Shown here piece by piece: positions 1-6,549 of a DNA stretch of 10,740 bases. Under the pieces are notes generated by a model. It was not told where the DNA came from and did no database searches. It was given only the letters and a program-made list of their open reading frames with translations. A program made the position numbers and the translations under genes. The DNA is from Methanobacteriota archaeon. GTDB lineage: Archaea; Thermoplasmatota; Thermoplasmata; RBG-16-68-12. Within the stretch, counting starts at the first letter, position 1. Every line of letters begins with the position of its first letter. The stretch lies in NCBI GenBank assembly GCA_005878415.1, contig VBMM01000122.1, positions 1 through 10,740 on the forward strand, given 5' to 3'.

Positions 1-799
1 AGCCGAACACCTTCTCCTTGTTCCGCAACGTGTTCACGACGAACTCCTCCGCGCCCTCCGGCCGGCCGATCCGTTCGATCGCCTCGAACGCCGCTTCGAT
101 CGCGCCTCCATGCAAAGGACCCTTCAGGGTCGAGATGGCGGCGATGATCGTGCTGTACAAGTCCGACAAGGTCGAGGCCGCGACGGTCGCGGCGAAGGTC
201 GACGCGTTCATCGCGTGGTCCGCGTACAGGATGAGCGCGACATCCATCATTCTCGCCAGGACGGAGTCGGGTCTCTTGCCCTTCATCATCCGGAGGAAGT
301 CCTCGGCGTGGCCGAGCTTCGGGTCCGGCCGAACGACTCGCTCTCCCTTCCGCATCCGCTCGTACGTCGCGACGATCGTCGCGAAACGCCCGACGAGCCG
401 CCACGCCTTGCGGAGGTTCGCCGCCCGCGTCGTGTCGTCCCGTTCCGGATCGAAGTTGTACAGGTAGGAGACGGCCGTCCGCAGGACATCCATCGGCGGC
501 GCGTGCTCCGGCATCGACCGGAGGAGCCGCAGGACCGACGGAGGCAACGTGCGGCTGGCCGCCAGGTCGCCCTTCGCCTTCTCCAGCTCTTCGCGGCTCG
601 GCAGGTGCCCCTGGAGCAGGAGGAACGCGGTCTCCTCGAACGTCGAGTGCGTCGCGAGATCGCGGATGTCATATCCCCGGTACAGGAGGCGCCCCCGCTG
701 CCCGTCGACGAGACAGATCGAGCTCTCCTTTACGTAGACGTCGTCGAGGCCCTTGTCGATCCGCGGGCCCGCAAGGTCCGTCTTCACGGGGCTGGCCAT
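1..799 (-). CDS. gltA: Citrate synthase, 3' end outside the window
   Basis: This gene condenses oxaloacetate and acetyl-CoA to citrate in the cytoplasm, the entry step of the citric acid cycle. Reading the minus strand from the ATG at 799 gives 266 codons before the window edge. The N-terminal part has GLDDVYVKESSICLVDG and LLYRGYDIRDLA, typical of the short archaeal/bacterial citrate synthases. The middle has ILYADHAMNAST, and near residue 229 there is LKGPLHGGA, which carries the active-site histidine. The last third, with the third catalytic residue (Asp), is missing because of the window edge. An in-frame TGA about ten codons upstream, with no start codon in between, fixes the start at 799. 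It lies downstream of ctaB on the same strand with a 164-base gap that holds its own TATA-like boxes. 2-Methylcitrate synthase is a close relative and cannot be fully excluded. Confidence 0.93.
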   Translation of the reverse strand, partial: MASPVKTDLAGPRIDKGLDDVYVKESSICLVDGQRGRLLYRGYDIRDLATHSTFEETAFLLLQGHLPSREELEKAKGDLAASRTLPPSVLRLLRSMPEHAPPMDVLRTAVSYLYNFDPERDDTTRAANLRKAWRLVGRFATIVATYERMRKGERVVRPDPKLGHAEDFLRMMKGKRPDSVLARMMDVALILYADHAMNASTFAATVAASTLSDLYSTIIAAISTLKGPLHGGAIEAAFEAIERIGRPEGAEEFVVNTLRNKEKVFG

Positions 800-906
800 C
801 GCCGTCGCCTCAGTCCGAAGCGATCACCGCACGACGGAGGGCGAGAAACCGATTGCCATCAACAAGCGCCGACCCCGGCATGCCGTCCACCGACTCGTGG
901 GTTCGA

Positions 907-935
907 GGATACTAAGGTGAGGCTCGTATTAAAAG
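907..935 (-). promoter_or_regulatory. Candidate TATA boxes for citrate synthase
   Basis: In the gap after ctaB, the minus strand reads CTTTTAATAC at 935-926 and CTTAGTAT at about 915-908. Either could be an archaeal TATA box, giving an RNA start near 903 or 885 and a leader of about 85-105 bases before the gltA ATG. The T-rich stretch could equally help end ctaB transcription. Nothing else is seen in the 800-963 gap. Confidence 0.35.
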
Positions 936-963
936 GCAGGGTTGACACCGGCCCGCGAGCGGC

Positions 964-1833
964 TCACACCGGGATTCGCACGACGGCATCCACCATGATG
1001 CCAACAAGCACGAGGGCAAGGTAAACGCCCGAGAACTTGTATCCCGCCCACGCCGTCTCGGCGTTCGGGGTCCAGAGGAACTTCGCCGTCAGTCCGAGGA
1101 GGATGGCGCCCGCGACGCCGGCCACGACCATGTACACGATGTCGAAGGCGCTCGTGAAGACGAAAGCGATGCTCGCGGCTGCCAGAATCGCGGTCGAACC
1201 GGCGATCGCCCATGCAGACGTGCGTTCGTCGCGGACCGCGGGCAACATCGGCAGGCCCGCGCGGCGGTAATCGTCCCGGCTCCGGTAGGCGAGCGCCCAG
1301 AAGTGGCCGGGGGTCCAGAGGAACACGAGGATCGCGATGAGGGCCGCCGGCAGGCTGATCGCGTTCGCGGCGGCCGCCGAGCCCGCGAGCGCGGGGCACG
1401 ACCCGGCGAAGCCTCCGATCACGATGTTGCTCACGTGGGACCGCTTCAATCCGAGCGTATACACGCCGATGTACACCGCGTAGCCGAGGCCGATCATCGC
1501 GGCCGTGAGGACGTTGATCCCGAACCCCGCGACCCCGAGGCCGAGGGCCAGGAACGAGACGCCGAATTCCAGGGCGTGCGCGGGCGGATCGATCCGATGC
1601 TGCGGCAGGGGCCGCGCCCGGGTGCGCCGCATCAGAGAGTCGATGTCTCGGTCCAGGTAGTGGTTCGTCGCACTCGCGCCGGCAGCGGCAAGGAGGCCGG
1701 ACGCCATGAGTAGGCCGAACCGGGTCGGGTCCACCGCCGGGCCGCTCGTCGCGACGTACCCGGCGGCGGCCACGAGCAACAGGAGCGCATCGATCCGCAG
1801 TTTCATCAGCTGAATATAATCGGCGACGGCCAC
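964..1833 (-). CDS. ctaB: Protoheme IX farnesyltransferase (heme O synthase)
   Basis: This integral membrane enzyme of the UbiA family transfers a farnesyl group to heme b to make heme O, the precursor of heme A for heme-copper oxidases. The 289-residue length is normal. The first polyprenyl-diphosphate/Mg motif spans N57 to P75 (NHYLDRDIDSLMRRT...RPLP). Later motifs are YTLGLKR near residue 125, NIVIGGFAGSCPALAG, and FLWTPGHFWALA, all characteristic of CtaB/CyoE. Eight or nine hydrophobic segments can be counted. The start is the GTG at 1833, since an in-frame TAG lies seven codons upstream and no other start falls between. It follows endonuclease III by 35 bases on the same strand and may be co-transcribed with it or use the TATA-like box at 1868-1875. 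The gene suggests, but does not prove, an aerobic respiratory chain. Confidence 0.95.
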   Translation of the reverse strand: MAVADYIQLMKLRIDALLLLVAAAGYVATSGPAVDPTRFGLLMASGLLAAAGASATNHYLDRDIDSLMRRTRARPLPQHRIDPPAHALEFGVSFLALGLGVAGFGINVLTAAMIGLGYAVYIGVYTLGLKRSHVSNIVIGGFAGSCPALAGSAAAANAISLPAALIAILVFLWTPGHFWALAYRSRDDYRRAGLPMLPAVRDERTSAWAIAGSTAILAAASIAFVFTSAFDIVYMVVAGVAGAILLGLTAKFLWTPNAETAWAGYKFSGVYLALVLVGIMVDAVVRIPV

Positions 1834-1867
1834 GACCCACCGCTTCCCGCGCTATTTGCTAAGCGCT

Positions 1868-1875
1868 CTTAACCT
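1868..1875 (-). promoter_or_regulatory. Weak TATA-like box before ctaB
   Basis: The minus strand reads GGTTAAGA here, overlapping the stop codon of endonuclease III. An RNA start about 27 bases downstream would fall near 1844, leaving a leader of about 11 bases before the GTG at 1833. The match is weak, and read-through from the upstream gene is also possible. Confidence 0.3.
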
Positions 1876-2567
1876 TTTGTTGCGCGGCGGGCCCGCGACC
1901 GACGGCGGTTCCGGACACGCCGATACCAGTCGCAGTCGCTTCGAACCGGGCATTCGTCGCAGCGCGGATTGCGCGCCCGGCAGAGCGCCCGGCCGTGAGC
2001 GATCATCGCGAGATGCCACGACTTCCGCTTCTTCGGTGGCGTGCGCCGTTCGAGGGCGGCCCGGATCGATTCGTAGTCCGAGGATCGCACGAAATTCCAT
2101 CGCCTCGCGATCCGGGCGACGTGCGTGTCCACCGGGAACGTCGGATGACCGCCTGCCATCGCCAGGACGACGTCGGCGGTCTTCGGGCCGACGCCGGGCA
2201 ACGCCATCAGCGCGGCCCGCGCCGCCTCGGTGGGAAGCTCGAGGATCCGCTCGACGCGACCGTTCCATGCCTCCCAGATCGACTTCGCGATGCGCCGAAT
2301 CCGCGGCGCTTTCTGCCGCGCAAGGCCGGCGTGCCAGATCGCCGCGGCAATTTCGTCGTCGCCCGCGCCGGCGAGGATTTCCGGCGTGATCTGCCCGAAC
2401 GCCGTCCGCAATCCCTCCAGGCCGCGCCGCTCGTTCGCGATAGTGGTGCTCTGCGAGAGGACCGTCGACACGAGCACCTCGAATGCGGTCATGCCCTTCG
2501 ACCAATCCTTCATGGGATAGGTCCGCTCGAGGACCGCCATCGTCCGCCGAAAGGCGCGCGCGTCCAC
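1869..2567 (-). CDS. nth: Endonuclease III (DNA glycosylase/AP lyase)
   Basis: This base-excision repair enzyme removes oxidised pyrimidines and cuts the resulting abasic site. From the chosen start it has 232 residues, close to the usual size plus a short basic tail. The helix-hairpin-helix is LPGVGPKTADVV, with the catalytic lysine at K129, and the catalytic aspartate is D147 in PVDTHVARIARR. The C-terminal [4Fe-4S] ligands are C196, C203, C206 and C212, with the classical Cx6Cx2Cx5C spacing. The last 20 residues are Arg-rich. The open frame extends upstream to 2681, but that would overlap proline dehydrogenase by 82 bases. The GTG at 2567 gives a complete first helix without overlap; the ATG at 2540 is an alternative. 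It lies 32 bases after proline dehydrogenase, probably in the same transcript. Confidence 0.92.
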   Translation of the reverse strand: MDARAFRRTMAVLERTYPMKDWSKGMTAFEVLVSTVLSQSTTIANERRGLEGLRTAFGQITPEILAGAGDDEIAAAIWHAGLARQKAPRIRRIAKSIWEAWNGRVERILELPTEAARAALMALPGVGPKTADVVLAMAGGHPTFPVDTHVARIARRWNFVRSSDYESIRAALERRTPPKKRKSWHLAMIAHGRALCRARNPRCDECPVRSDCDWYRRVRNRRRSRARRATKG

Positions 2568-2599
2568 GGGATTGCAACGCCCCGGAGCCGGAAAAGCTT

Positions 2600-3439
2600 T
2601 CAGCCGCTCACGAAGGAGCGGACCATCGTCACGATGTTCCGAGGCCGTTCCCGGAGCCGGCGGGTGAAGTACGGCAGCCAATTCGGTCCGTACGGGATGT
2701 ATTCCGCCACCCGATGGCCCGCCTTCACGAGCTCGTCCTTCAGAGGGTCCCGCACCCCCTGGAGCATCGCGAACTCGAACGGCGTGGGGTGCTCCCGCGC
2801 GAGCTCGAGGGCCCGCTCGATCAGCCGCCCGTCATGGCTCGCGACCTGGAAGTCGTGGGCTCGCTCGAACAACGTCTCGAGGTGGTCGAGGTACGCGCGG
2901 TCGATCTCTGCCCGGGGCGGGAAGGCGATGTCTGGGCTCTCCTTGTACGCCCCTTTCACGAGTCGCACGCGGATGTCGCGGTCGAGGAGCCGGCTCAGGT
3001 CGTCCGCGGTCCGCCGCAGGTTTGCCTGGAGGCAGACCCCCACGCGCTCGTACCGCGTCCGCAGATCCTCGCCGATCCGGATCGTGTCGTCCGTCGTGAT
3101 CGAGCCTTCCATGTCGAGCCACAGCACGCGGCCGTCGGCCTTCGTCGCGTCGAGGACGGGGAGCATCTGGGCGAGGGCGTACGACCGTTCGATCAGCACG
3201 CCGAACTGGGTCGGTTTGAGGCTCACATGCCCGCGGATGCCCTGGTCGCGCATCGCGGAGACCAGCCGGAGGTACTCGCGGGTCGTCGCCTCGACCGGGC
3301 CCTTCTCATGGTAGTGCTCCCCGAGGTGGTTGACGAGCGCGTCGATCCCTCGGCGGTTCGCGTCCCTCGCGACCCGGAGCGCATCCTCGAGGGTCTCTCC
3401 CGCCACCCACTGGCTGGCGAAGCGGGTGAGGAGCCCCAT
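2600..3439 (-). CDS. putA: Proline dehydrogenase (FAD-dependent)
   Basis: This single-domain FAD barrel oxidises L-proline to pyrroline-5-carboxylate, passing electrons to quinone or another acceptor; it is the first step of proline use. The expected motifs appear in order over 279 residues: NHLGEH (37-42), VSLKPTQFG (72-80), WLDMEGS (107-113), LQANLRRT (137-144), RLVKGAYKE (159-167, with the FAD-contact lysine), ASHD (200-203), FEFAMLQGVRD (221-231) and the substrate-binding tail YIPYG..W.PY..RRL.ER (247-265), with the paired arginines R260 and R261. The ATG at 3439 is chosen because a TATA-like box lies about 30 bases upstream, fitting a leaderless start. The frame could also open at a TTG at 3469. 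The symbol follows the PutA-type PRODH domain; no pyrroline-5-carboxylate dehydrogenase domain or neighbour is visible. Confidence 0.93.
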   Translation of the reverse strand: MGLLTRFASQWVAGETLEDALRVARDANRRGIDALVNHLGEHYHEKGPVEATTREYLRLVSAMRDQGIRGHVSLKPTQFGVLIERSYALAQMLPVLDATKADGRVLWLDMEGSITTDDTIRIGEDLRTRYERVGVCLQANLRRTADDLSRLLDRDIRVRLVKGAYKESPDIAFPPRAEIDRAYLDHLETLFERAHDFQVASHDGRLIERALELAREHPTPFEFAMLQGVRDPLKDELVKAGHRVAEYIPYGPNWLPYFTRRLRERPRNIVTMVRSFVSG

Positions 3440-3465
3440 CGATTCGCGCGAACCCCGCCTCGGAC

Positions 3466-3472
3466 TCAAATA
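3466..3472 (-). promoter_or_regulatory. TATA-like box for proline dehydrogenase
   Basis: The minus strand reads TATTTGA, centred about 30 bases before the ATG at 3439, which predicts a leaderless or nearly leaderless mRNA. Just upstream, at 3482-3495, is a short inverted repeat (CCGAG-AACT-CTCGG) that could be an operator for this gene or the end of the upstream transcript. Confidence 0.5.
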
Positions 3473-3500
3473 GGTTCCGAACCGAGAACTCTCGGAGACG

Positions 3501-3947
3501 TCACACGGGATTCTGGCAGCCCATGCAGAACTGGACCCACTCGGGGTTCAGCCGGCCGCACTTCGTGCACCGGATTTGGATGGCGGGCCCACGAGAGACT
3601 TCGCGGTCCCGGGCCGTGTTGGCGCTCCCCGCGCCCGCGACGACGCCGACGAGAAGGAAGATCCACCAGAGCCGGACCATCCACCCGCCGACGCCGGCGA
3701 GGACGCCGCCGATGACGAACAGGATGATGGCTCCGAAGAACGACTGGAAGAACGACATGACGGAGAAGGACGAGCTCGTCGCGGCGCCGATGGTTCCCAT
3801 CAGGAATCCGAAGAACGCGTAGAGGATGATCACGATGCCCACGATCGTGAAGAGCGCCCCGATGAGGAGGACGGTCACGGCGCCCCATCCGAACGGCAAC
3901 GACGGCGAGGCCCTTTGCGGCTGCGTCGGAGCGTACGGGTACGACAT
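3501..3947 (-). CDS. Small membrane protein with C-terminal zinc ribbon
   Basis: I do not recognise a named family. The 148-residue protein has a Pro/Gln-rich N-terminus (residues 1-18), three hydrophobic segments (about 21-50, 70-90 and 93-107), a short polar linker, and a C-terminal zinc-ribbon-like element with C127, C130, C141 and C144 (CTKCGRLNP...FCMGC). Such tails on small membrane proteins are common in archaea and usually have no known role; here the ribbon would sit on one face of the membrane. The ATG at 3947 is the first start in the frame. A TATA-like box at 4005-4014 would give a leader of about 35 bases. It lies upstream of proline dehydrogenase on the same strand, but the TATA box between them argues for separate transcription. 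Confidence 0.75.
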   Translation of the reverse strand: MSYPYAPTQPQRASPSLPFGWGAVTVLLIGALFTIVGIVIILYAFFGFLMGTIGAATSSSFSVMSFFQSFFGAIILFVIGGVLAGVGGWMVRLWWIFLLVGVVAGAGSANTARDREVSRGPAIQIRCTKCGRLNPEWVQFCMGCQNPV

Positions 3948-4004
3948 GGCGGACTCGATCCTGACAGGCCGGTGGGGCTATCGGAATCGCGTCGCCGTGC
4001 CCCC

Positions 4005-4014
4005 GGATAAATCC
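4005..4014 (-). promoter_or_regulatory. TATA-like box for the zinc-ribbon protein
   Basis: The minus strand reads GGATTTATCC. Transcription would start near 3983, about 36 bases before the ATG at 3947. It lies in the 99-base gap between the nikR remnant and the zinc-ribbon gene. Confidence 0.45.
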
Positions 4015-4046
4015 TTCCGTGGCGTTCCCACGGGTGGTACTCACGG

Positions 4047-4363
4047 CTAGCCGATGTCCGCCGCCGCGACCACGGTCTCCGCGAACAAGACGCCCTTCGT
4101 CGTCTTGAGGCGGTCCGCGAGTTGCTGCACGCGTCCTGCGTCTCCTTCCACGATCAGGACTTCTAGGCACGTCTCCTCATTCAAGTGCGTGTGGGCCGTC
4201 GCCCGGATCGTCCCGAGGAAGTCGTGCTGTCGATGCAGGATCCGATGGGTGACCATGCCGACGTCGTGGCGATAGACGAACGTGATCGTGCCGCCGACCT
4301 CTCCGCCCGCTTCTTGGCGCTCCCGGCGCGGCCCTGAAGCGAGACACCGATCCGGTCGACCAT
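4047..4363 (-). pseudogene. nikR: NikR nickel-responsive regulator, DNA-binding domain deleted and frameshifted
   Basis: NikR is normally a tetrameric repressor that binds nickel in its C-terminal domain and DNA through an N-terminal ribbon-helix-helix domain. From the ATG at 4363 the first nine residues are MVDRIGVSL, the typical NikR start. That frame then continues as an Arg-rich shadow and stops at 4181. The nickel-binding domain resumes in another frame with EVGGTITFVYRHDVG from about 4301 and runs to the TAG at 4047. It keeps the expected ligands: H in RQHDF, both H in AHTHL, and C in ETCLEV. In intact homologues about 54 residues precede this domain; here only about 66 bases separate the ATG from it, so roughly 94 bases (most of the ribbon-helix-helix) are missing and the frame is shifted. 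The longest intact reading of the domain starts at ATG 4256 (69 residues). An assembly error is possible. Confidence 0.85.
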
Positions 4364-4365
4364 CA

Positions 4366-4456
4366 CGTGCTACCCTCGCGCCCCTGACGTGCTACCGGGG
4401 TCTTCAAGCCCGCGGCGAATCCTTAAGTCGTGTTACGTCGGTGCGAATCGTGTTAC
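4366..4456. promoter_or_regulatory. Four GTGYTAC boxes between nikR and the nickel transporter (candidate NikR operators)
   Basis: Four copies of a CGTG(C/T)TAC octamer lie in the same orientation: GTGCTAC at 4367-4373 and 4389-4395 (15 bases between), and GTGTTAC at 4430-4436 and 4450-4456 (13 bases between). GTGTTAC matches, from memory, the half-site reported for NikR in Desulfovibrio-like genomes, where halves are inverted and 13-14 bases apart. Here they are direct repeats. The first pair abuts the nikR start, and the second lies just after the TATA-like element at 4421-4428, where a repressor would block transporter transcription. Confidence 0.6.
4421..4428. promoter_or_regulatory. TATA-like element shared by the divergent nickel genes
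   Basis: CCTTAAGT is nearly palindromic and is the only A/T-rich spot in the divergent gap. Reading right, it would start RNA near 4452, about 35 bases before the transporter ATG. Reading left, it would start RNA near 4396, about 33 bases before nikR. Its place beside the GTGTTAC boxes supports a role in control. Confidence 0.4.
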
Positions 4457-4486
4457 CGCCTTCGTCGATCGGTCGTGACTCCGTCG

Positions 4487-5176
4487 ATGCCCATCGATCC
4501 CGCATTCTTCGTCGTCCTCGCCCTGGCGCTGGGCTTCAAGCACAGCTACGACGCGGACCACCTCGTCGCCGTCTCCAACCTGCTGACGCGCAGCAAGAGC
4601 CTCCGCAAGACCACGCTGATGAGCGTGAGTTGGGCCGCGGGTCACATGATCACCGCGACAATCATCACGGTCCTCCTGTACGAACTCCGCGCCACGGTGC
4701 TCCAGGGCGTCCTCGCGAATCTCGAGCTCGCCGTCGCGGTCATGCTCGTGGTCATCGGGGTCGTCGGGTTGCTCGTCGAATTCGGGTTCCTCCACCGCCA
4801 CGCGCATCGCCACGAATCCGAGGAGCACGTCCACGTGCACACGCATCTCCACGAGGACCCGCAACACCGCACGATGTTCGGCATCGGCATCGTCCACGGC
4901 CTCGCGAGCAACGATGAGCTCCTCATCCTGTTCGTCGCCTCGCTGAGCGTGACGTCCCTCGTCGGGCTCCTCGGCGGGGTCGGCGTGTTCAGCCTCGGCG
5001 TCGTCGCCGGGATGATCGTCTTCGGAATTGGAGTGTCGTATCCGGTCGCCCGCTGGGGCACCGGTCGGGTCCGACGGGCCGTCAGCATCGCCGCGGCGGT
5101 CCTCTCGATCTTCTATGCGGCGCTCCTGTTCCTCGGATTCGAGGGCGTGAATCTCTTGCCGTTTTCCGCCGCGTGA
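4487..5176 (+). CDS. Nickel/cobalt transporter with His-rich loop (NiCoT/UreH-like)
   Basis: This 229-residue membrane protein probably imports nickel. The first membrane segment carries H19-S-Y-D-A-D24-H25, the HX4DH signature of nickel/cobalt permeases, and the next has SWAAGHMITA (48-57). A loop at residues 103-127 has ten histidines in 25 positions (HRHAHRHE...HVHVHTHLH), and HGLASNDE (137-144) follows. Six hydrophobic segments are visible. The open frame extends to 4430, but that would translate through the GTGTTAC boxes; the ATG at 4487 begins MPIDPAFF and fits the family. Divergence from nikR and the candidate operators point to nickel-repressed uptake, and the nickel superoxide dismutase 2.4 kb away is a plausible consumer. 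Cobalt or an efflux role cannot be excluded from sequence. The UreH and NiCoT families are hard to separate here. Confidence 0.82.
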   Translation: MPIDPAFFVVLALALGFKHSYDADHLVAVSNLLTRSKSLRKTTLMSVSWAAGHMITATIITVLLYELRATVLQGVLANLELAVAVMLVVIGVVGLLVEFGFLHRHAHRHESEEHVHVHTHLHEDPQHRTMFGIGIVHGLASNDELLILFVASLSVTSLVGLLGGVGVFSLGVVAGMIVFGIGVSYPVARWGTGRVRRAVSIAAAVLSIFYAALLFLGFEGVNLLPFSAA

Positions 5177-5192
5177 TTCCGTCGGGCAATCC

Positions 5193-5200
5193 CTTAATAG
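5193..5200 (+). promoter_or_regulatory. TATA-like box for the HExxH protein
   Basis: CTTAATAG lies about 27 bases before the ATG at 5224, matching a leaderless archaeal start. A GGAGGT at 5205-5210 sits 13 bases before the same ATG and would be upstream of the predicted RNA start, so it would matter only on a transcript read through from the transporter. Confidence 0.5.
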
Positions 5201-5223
5201 CGACGGAGGTGCTGACTTCTCCG

Positions 5224-5718
5224 ATGGACTTCGCGCGGAAGCTCGAGCAATCCCGGACGCTCTCCGATCTCTACGAGCTCGTGAAGCGAGCCGTCGAGAC
5301 GGTCCTCGGACGCACGCGGGCCGGCCTGATGCTCGCCCTCGCGGACCTCGGCAACCACCCGCAAGGATTCCTCGGCGCCTTCTACCCGGTCGCCAGCAAC
5401 GTGATCGTGATGAACAAGGTGCCCCTCCTCCGGATCCAGGAGACGAACCCGGCCCTGTACAAGCCGTACGCCTTCTACGTCCTCCTGCACGAGTACCTGC
5501 ACTCGATCGGCTTCGTCGACGAGCGGGTGTGCCGCGAGCAGTCGTACCGCATCCTCGAGACGCTGTTCGGCGCGGACCACATCGTCACGCAGATTTCAGG
5601 TGACACGGCGCGGTTCTTCCCGAACCTCGTCTTCCCGGACGCCGCGTGGCAGCCGTCCGAGCTGCAGCTCGAGTTCGTCCCCGGGTTCGATCGCGGCTCC
5701 GCGACGTACATCGCGTGA
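5224..5718 (+). CDS. Putative zinc metalloprotein with HExxHxxGxxD motif
   Basis: I do not recognise a named family. The 164-residue protein has an Arg/Glu-rich N-terminal helix (1-30), a predicted hydrophobic strand (33-41), and a central LLHEYLHSIGFVDE segment. H89, E90, H93, G96 and D99 make the HExxHxxGxxD pattern used for zinc by metzincin-type peptidases such as snapalysin. Unlike true metzincins there is no methionine anywhere after the motif, so there is no Met-turn. There is no signal peptide or membrane segment, so the protein is probably cytoplasmic. The ATG at 5224 is chosen over the frame opening at 5173, which overlaps the transporter stop, because a TATA-like box lies 27 bases upstream. 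It follows the nickel transporter by 47 bases and precedes the aquaporin by 64; no partner can be deduced. Confidence 0.75.
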   Translation: MDFARKLEQSRTLSDLYELVKRAVETVLGRTRAGLMLALADLGNHPQGFLGAFYPVASNVIVMNKVPLLRIQETNPALYKPYAFYVLLHEYLHSIGFVDERVCREQSYRILETLFGADHIVTQISGDTARFFPNLVFPDAAWQPSELQLEFVPGFDRGSATYIA

Positions 5719-5782
5719 CCGCTCTGTCGGACGAGAAAGTAGAAGTACGCCGCGCCTGTTCGGCCGCGCGCGGAGGCGGGAG

Positions 5783-6484
5783 ATGGCGGTGGCGGCCTGG
5801 CGGAAGGCCGTGGCGGAGTTCGTCGGCGCGTTCACGTTGATCTTCATCGGCGCTGGCTCCGTCCTGACCGCCGGCACCACGAGCACCTCGGACCTCCTGC
5901 TCATCGCCCTCGCCCACGGCCTTGCGATCGGAGTCATGGTGTCCGCCTTGGCCCACGTGTCCGGCGGTCACTTCAATCCCGCGGTGACGTTCGGGGCCCT
6001 CGTAAGCCGGCAGATCTCCCCGCGCCTCGCAGGCGTCTACTGGATCGCCCAGCTCTTGGGCGGCGTCGGGGGAGCCGCCGCGCTCGCTCTGATATTCCCC
6101 GAAAGCGTCTGGCGGGGGTATCACCTGGGCACGCCCACTCTTGGAACCGTCCTATCGCTCGGCTGGGACGTCGGCGTCGGGACCGGGATCCTCGTCGAGG
6201 CGGTCCTGACGTTCTTCCTCGTCTTCGTCATCTTCGGGACGGGGATCGACCCGAAAGGATCGTTCAACGCGGTCGGCGGCTTCGCGATCGGCCTGACGAT
6301 CTCGATTGACATCATGATGGGCGGGCCGCTCACCGGAGCCGCGATGAATCCGGCGCGCTGGTTCGGGCCCGCCATCGTCTCCGGTTTCTTCGACAACTGG
6401 TACGTGTACTGGGTGGGGCCGCTGATCGGCGGCGCGGTCGCGGCGCTGCTCTATCGATACGTCTTCCTCGAGAATTCCTCGTGA
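5783..6484 (+). CDS. Aquaporin (MIP family water/small-solute channel)
   Basis: This six-helix channel of 233 residues has both signature loops: SGGHFNPAVTFG with NPA at 65-67, and GAAMNPARWFGP with NPA at 189-191. Aligning by eye with E. coli AqpZ, the selectivity-filter positions are H45 (AqpZ F43), I177 (AqpZ H174), A186 (AqpZ T183) and R192 (AqpZ R189). This H-I-A-R set resembles plant tonoplast aquaporins more than AqpZ or GlpF, so water plus ammonia, urea or peroxide could pass; that is inference. The open frame runs back to 5600, but the ATG at 5783 gives a normal N-terminus and has GGAGG (5772-5776) six bases upstream. The gap from the HExxH gene is 64 bases with no strong TATA box, so the two may share a transcript. 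Confidence 0.93.
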   Translation: MAVAAWRKAVAEFVGAFTLIFIGAGSVLTAGTTSTSDLLLIALAHGLAIGVMVSALAHVSGGHFNPAVTFGALVSRQISPRLAGVYWIAQLLGGVGGAAALALIFPESVWRGYHLGTPTLGTVLSLGWDVGVGTGILVEAVLTFFLVFVIFGTGIDPKGSFNAVGGFAIGLTISIDIMMGGPLTGAAMNPARWFGPAIVSGFFDNWYVYWVGPLIGGAVAALLYRYVFLENSS

Positions 6485-6488
6485 GCGC

Positions 6489-6506
6489 CATCGATATTTT
6501 TCGATG
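6489..6506 (+). terminator. Candidate stem with T-rich loop after aquaporin
   Basis: CATCGA-TATTTT-TCGATG forms a 6-bp stem with a T-rich loop five bases after the aquaporin stop. Archaeal transcripts often end at T-rich stretches, so this may end aquaporin transcription before the next promoter at 6550. The stem itself may be incidental. Confidence 0.4.
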
Positions 6507-6549
6507 TGCGGAAGTGAGGCTCGCACGCGACGGCATTCTGGAGGAAACG

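Noticed and set aside
110..1024. Long plus-strand open frame of about 300 codons
   Set aside because: It is Arg/Asp-rich, matches no family and lies opposite citrate synthase; GC-rich codon use opens such shadow frames. The long plus-strand frames at 1995-3314 and 2483-3715 are rejected for the same reason.
929..1840. Second minus-strand frame of 303 codons over ctaB
   Set aside because: It is the shifted frame of ctaB, Arg/Gly-rich and without membrane segments, while the ctaB frame has clear motifs.
3466..4170. Minus-strand frame of 234 codons over the zinc-ribbon gene
   Set aside because: It is Arg-rich and without motifs; the 148-residue frame has membrane segments and four well-spaced cysteines.
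4430..4486. Upstream extension of the nickel transporter to a TTG/GTG-like start
   Set aside because: It would translate the GTGTTAC operator boxes and add an Arg/Cys-rich stretch not expected in this family.
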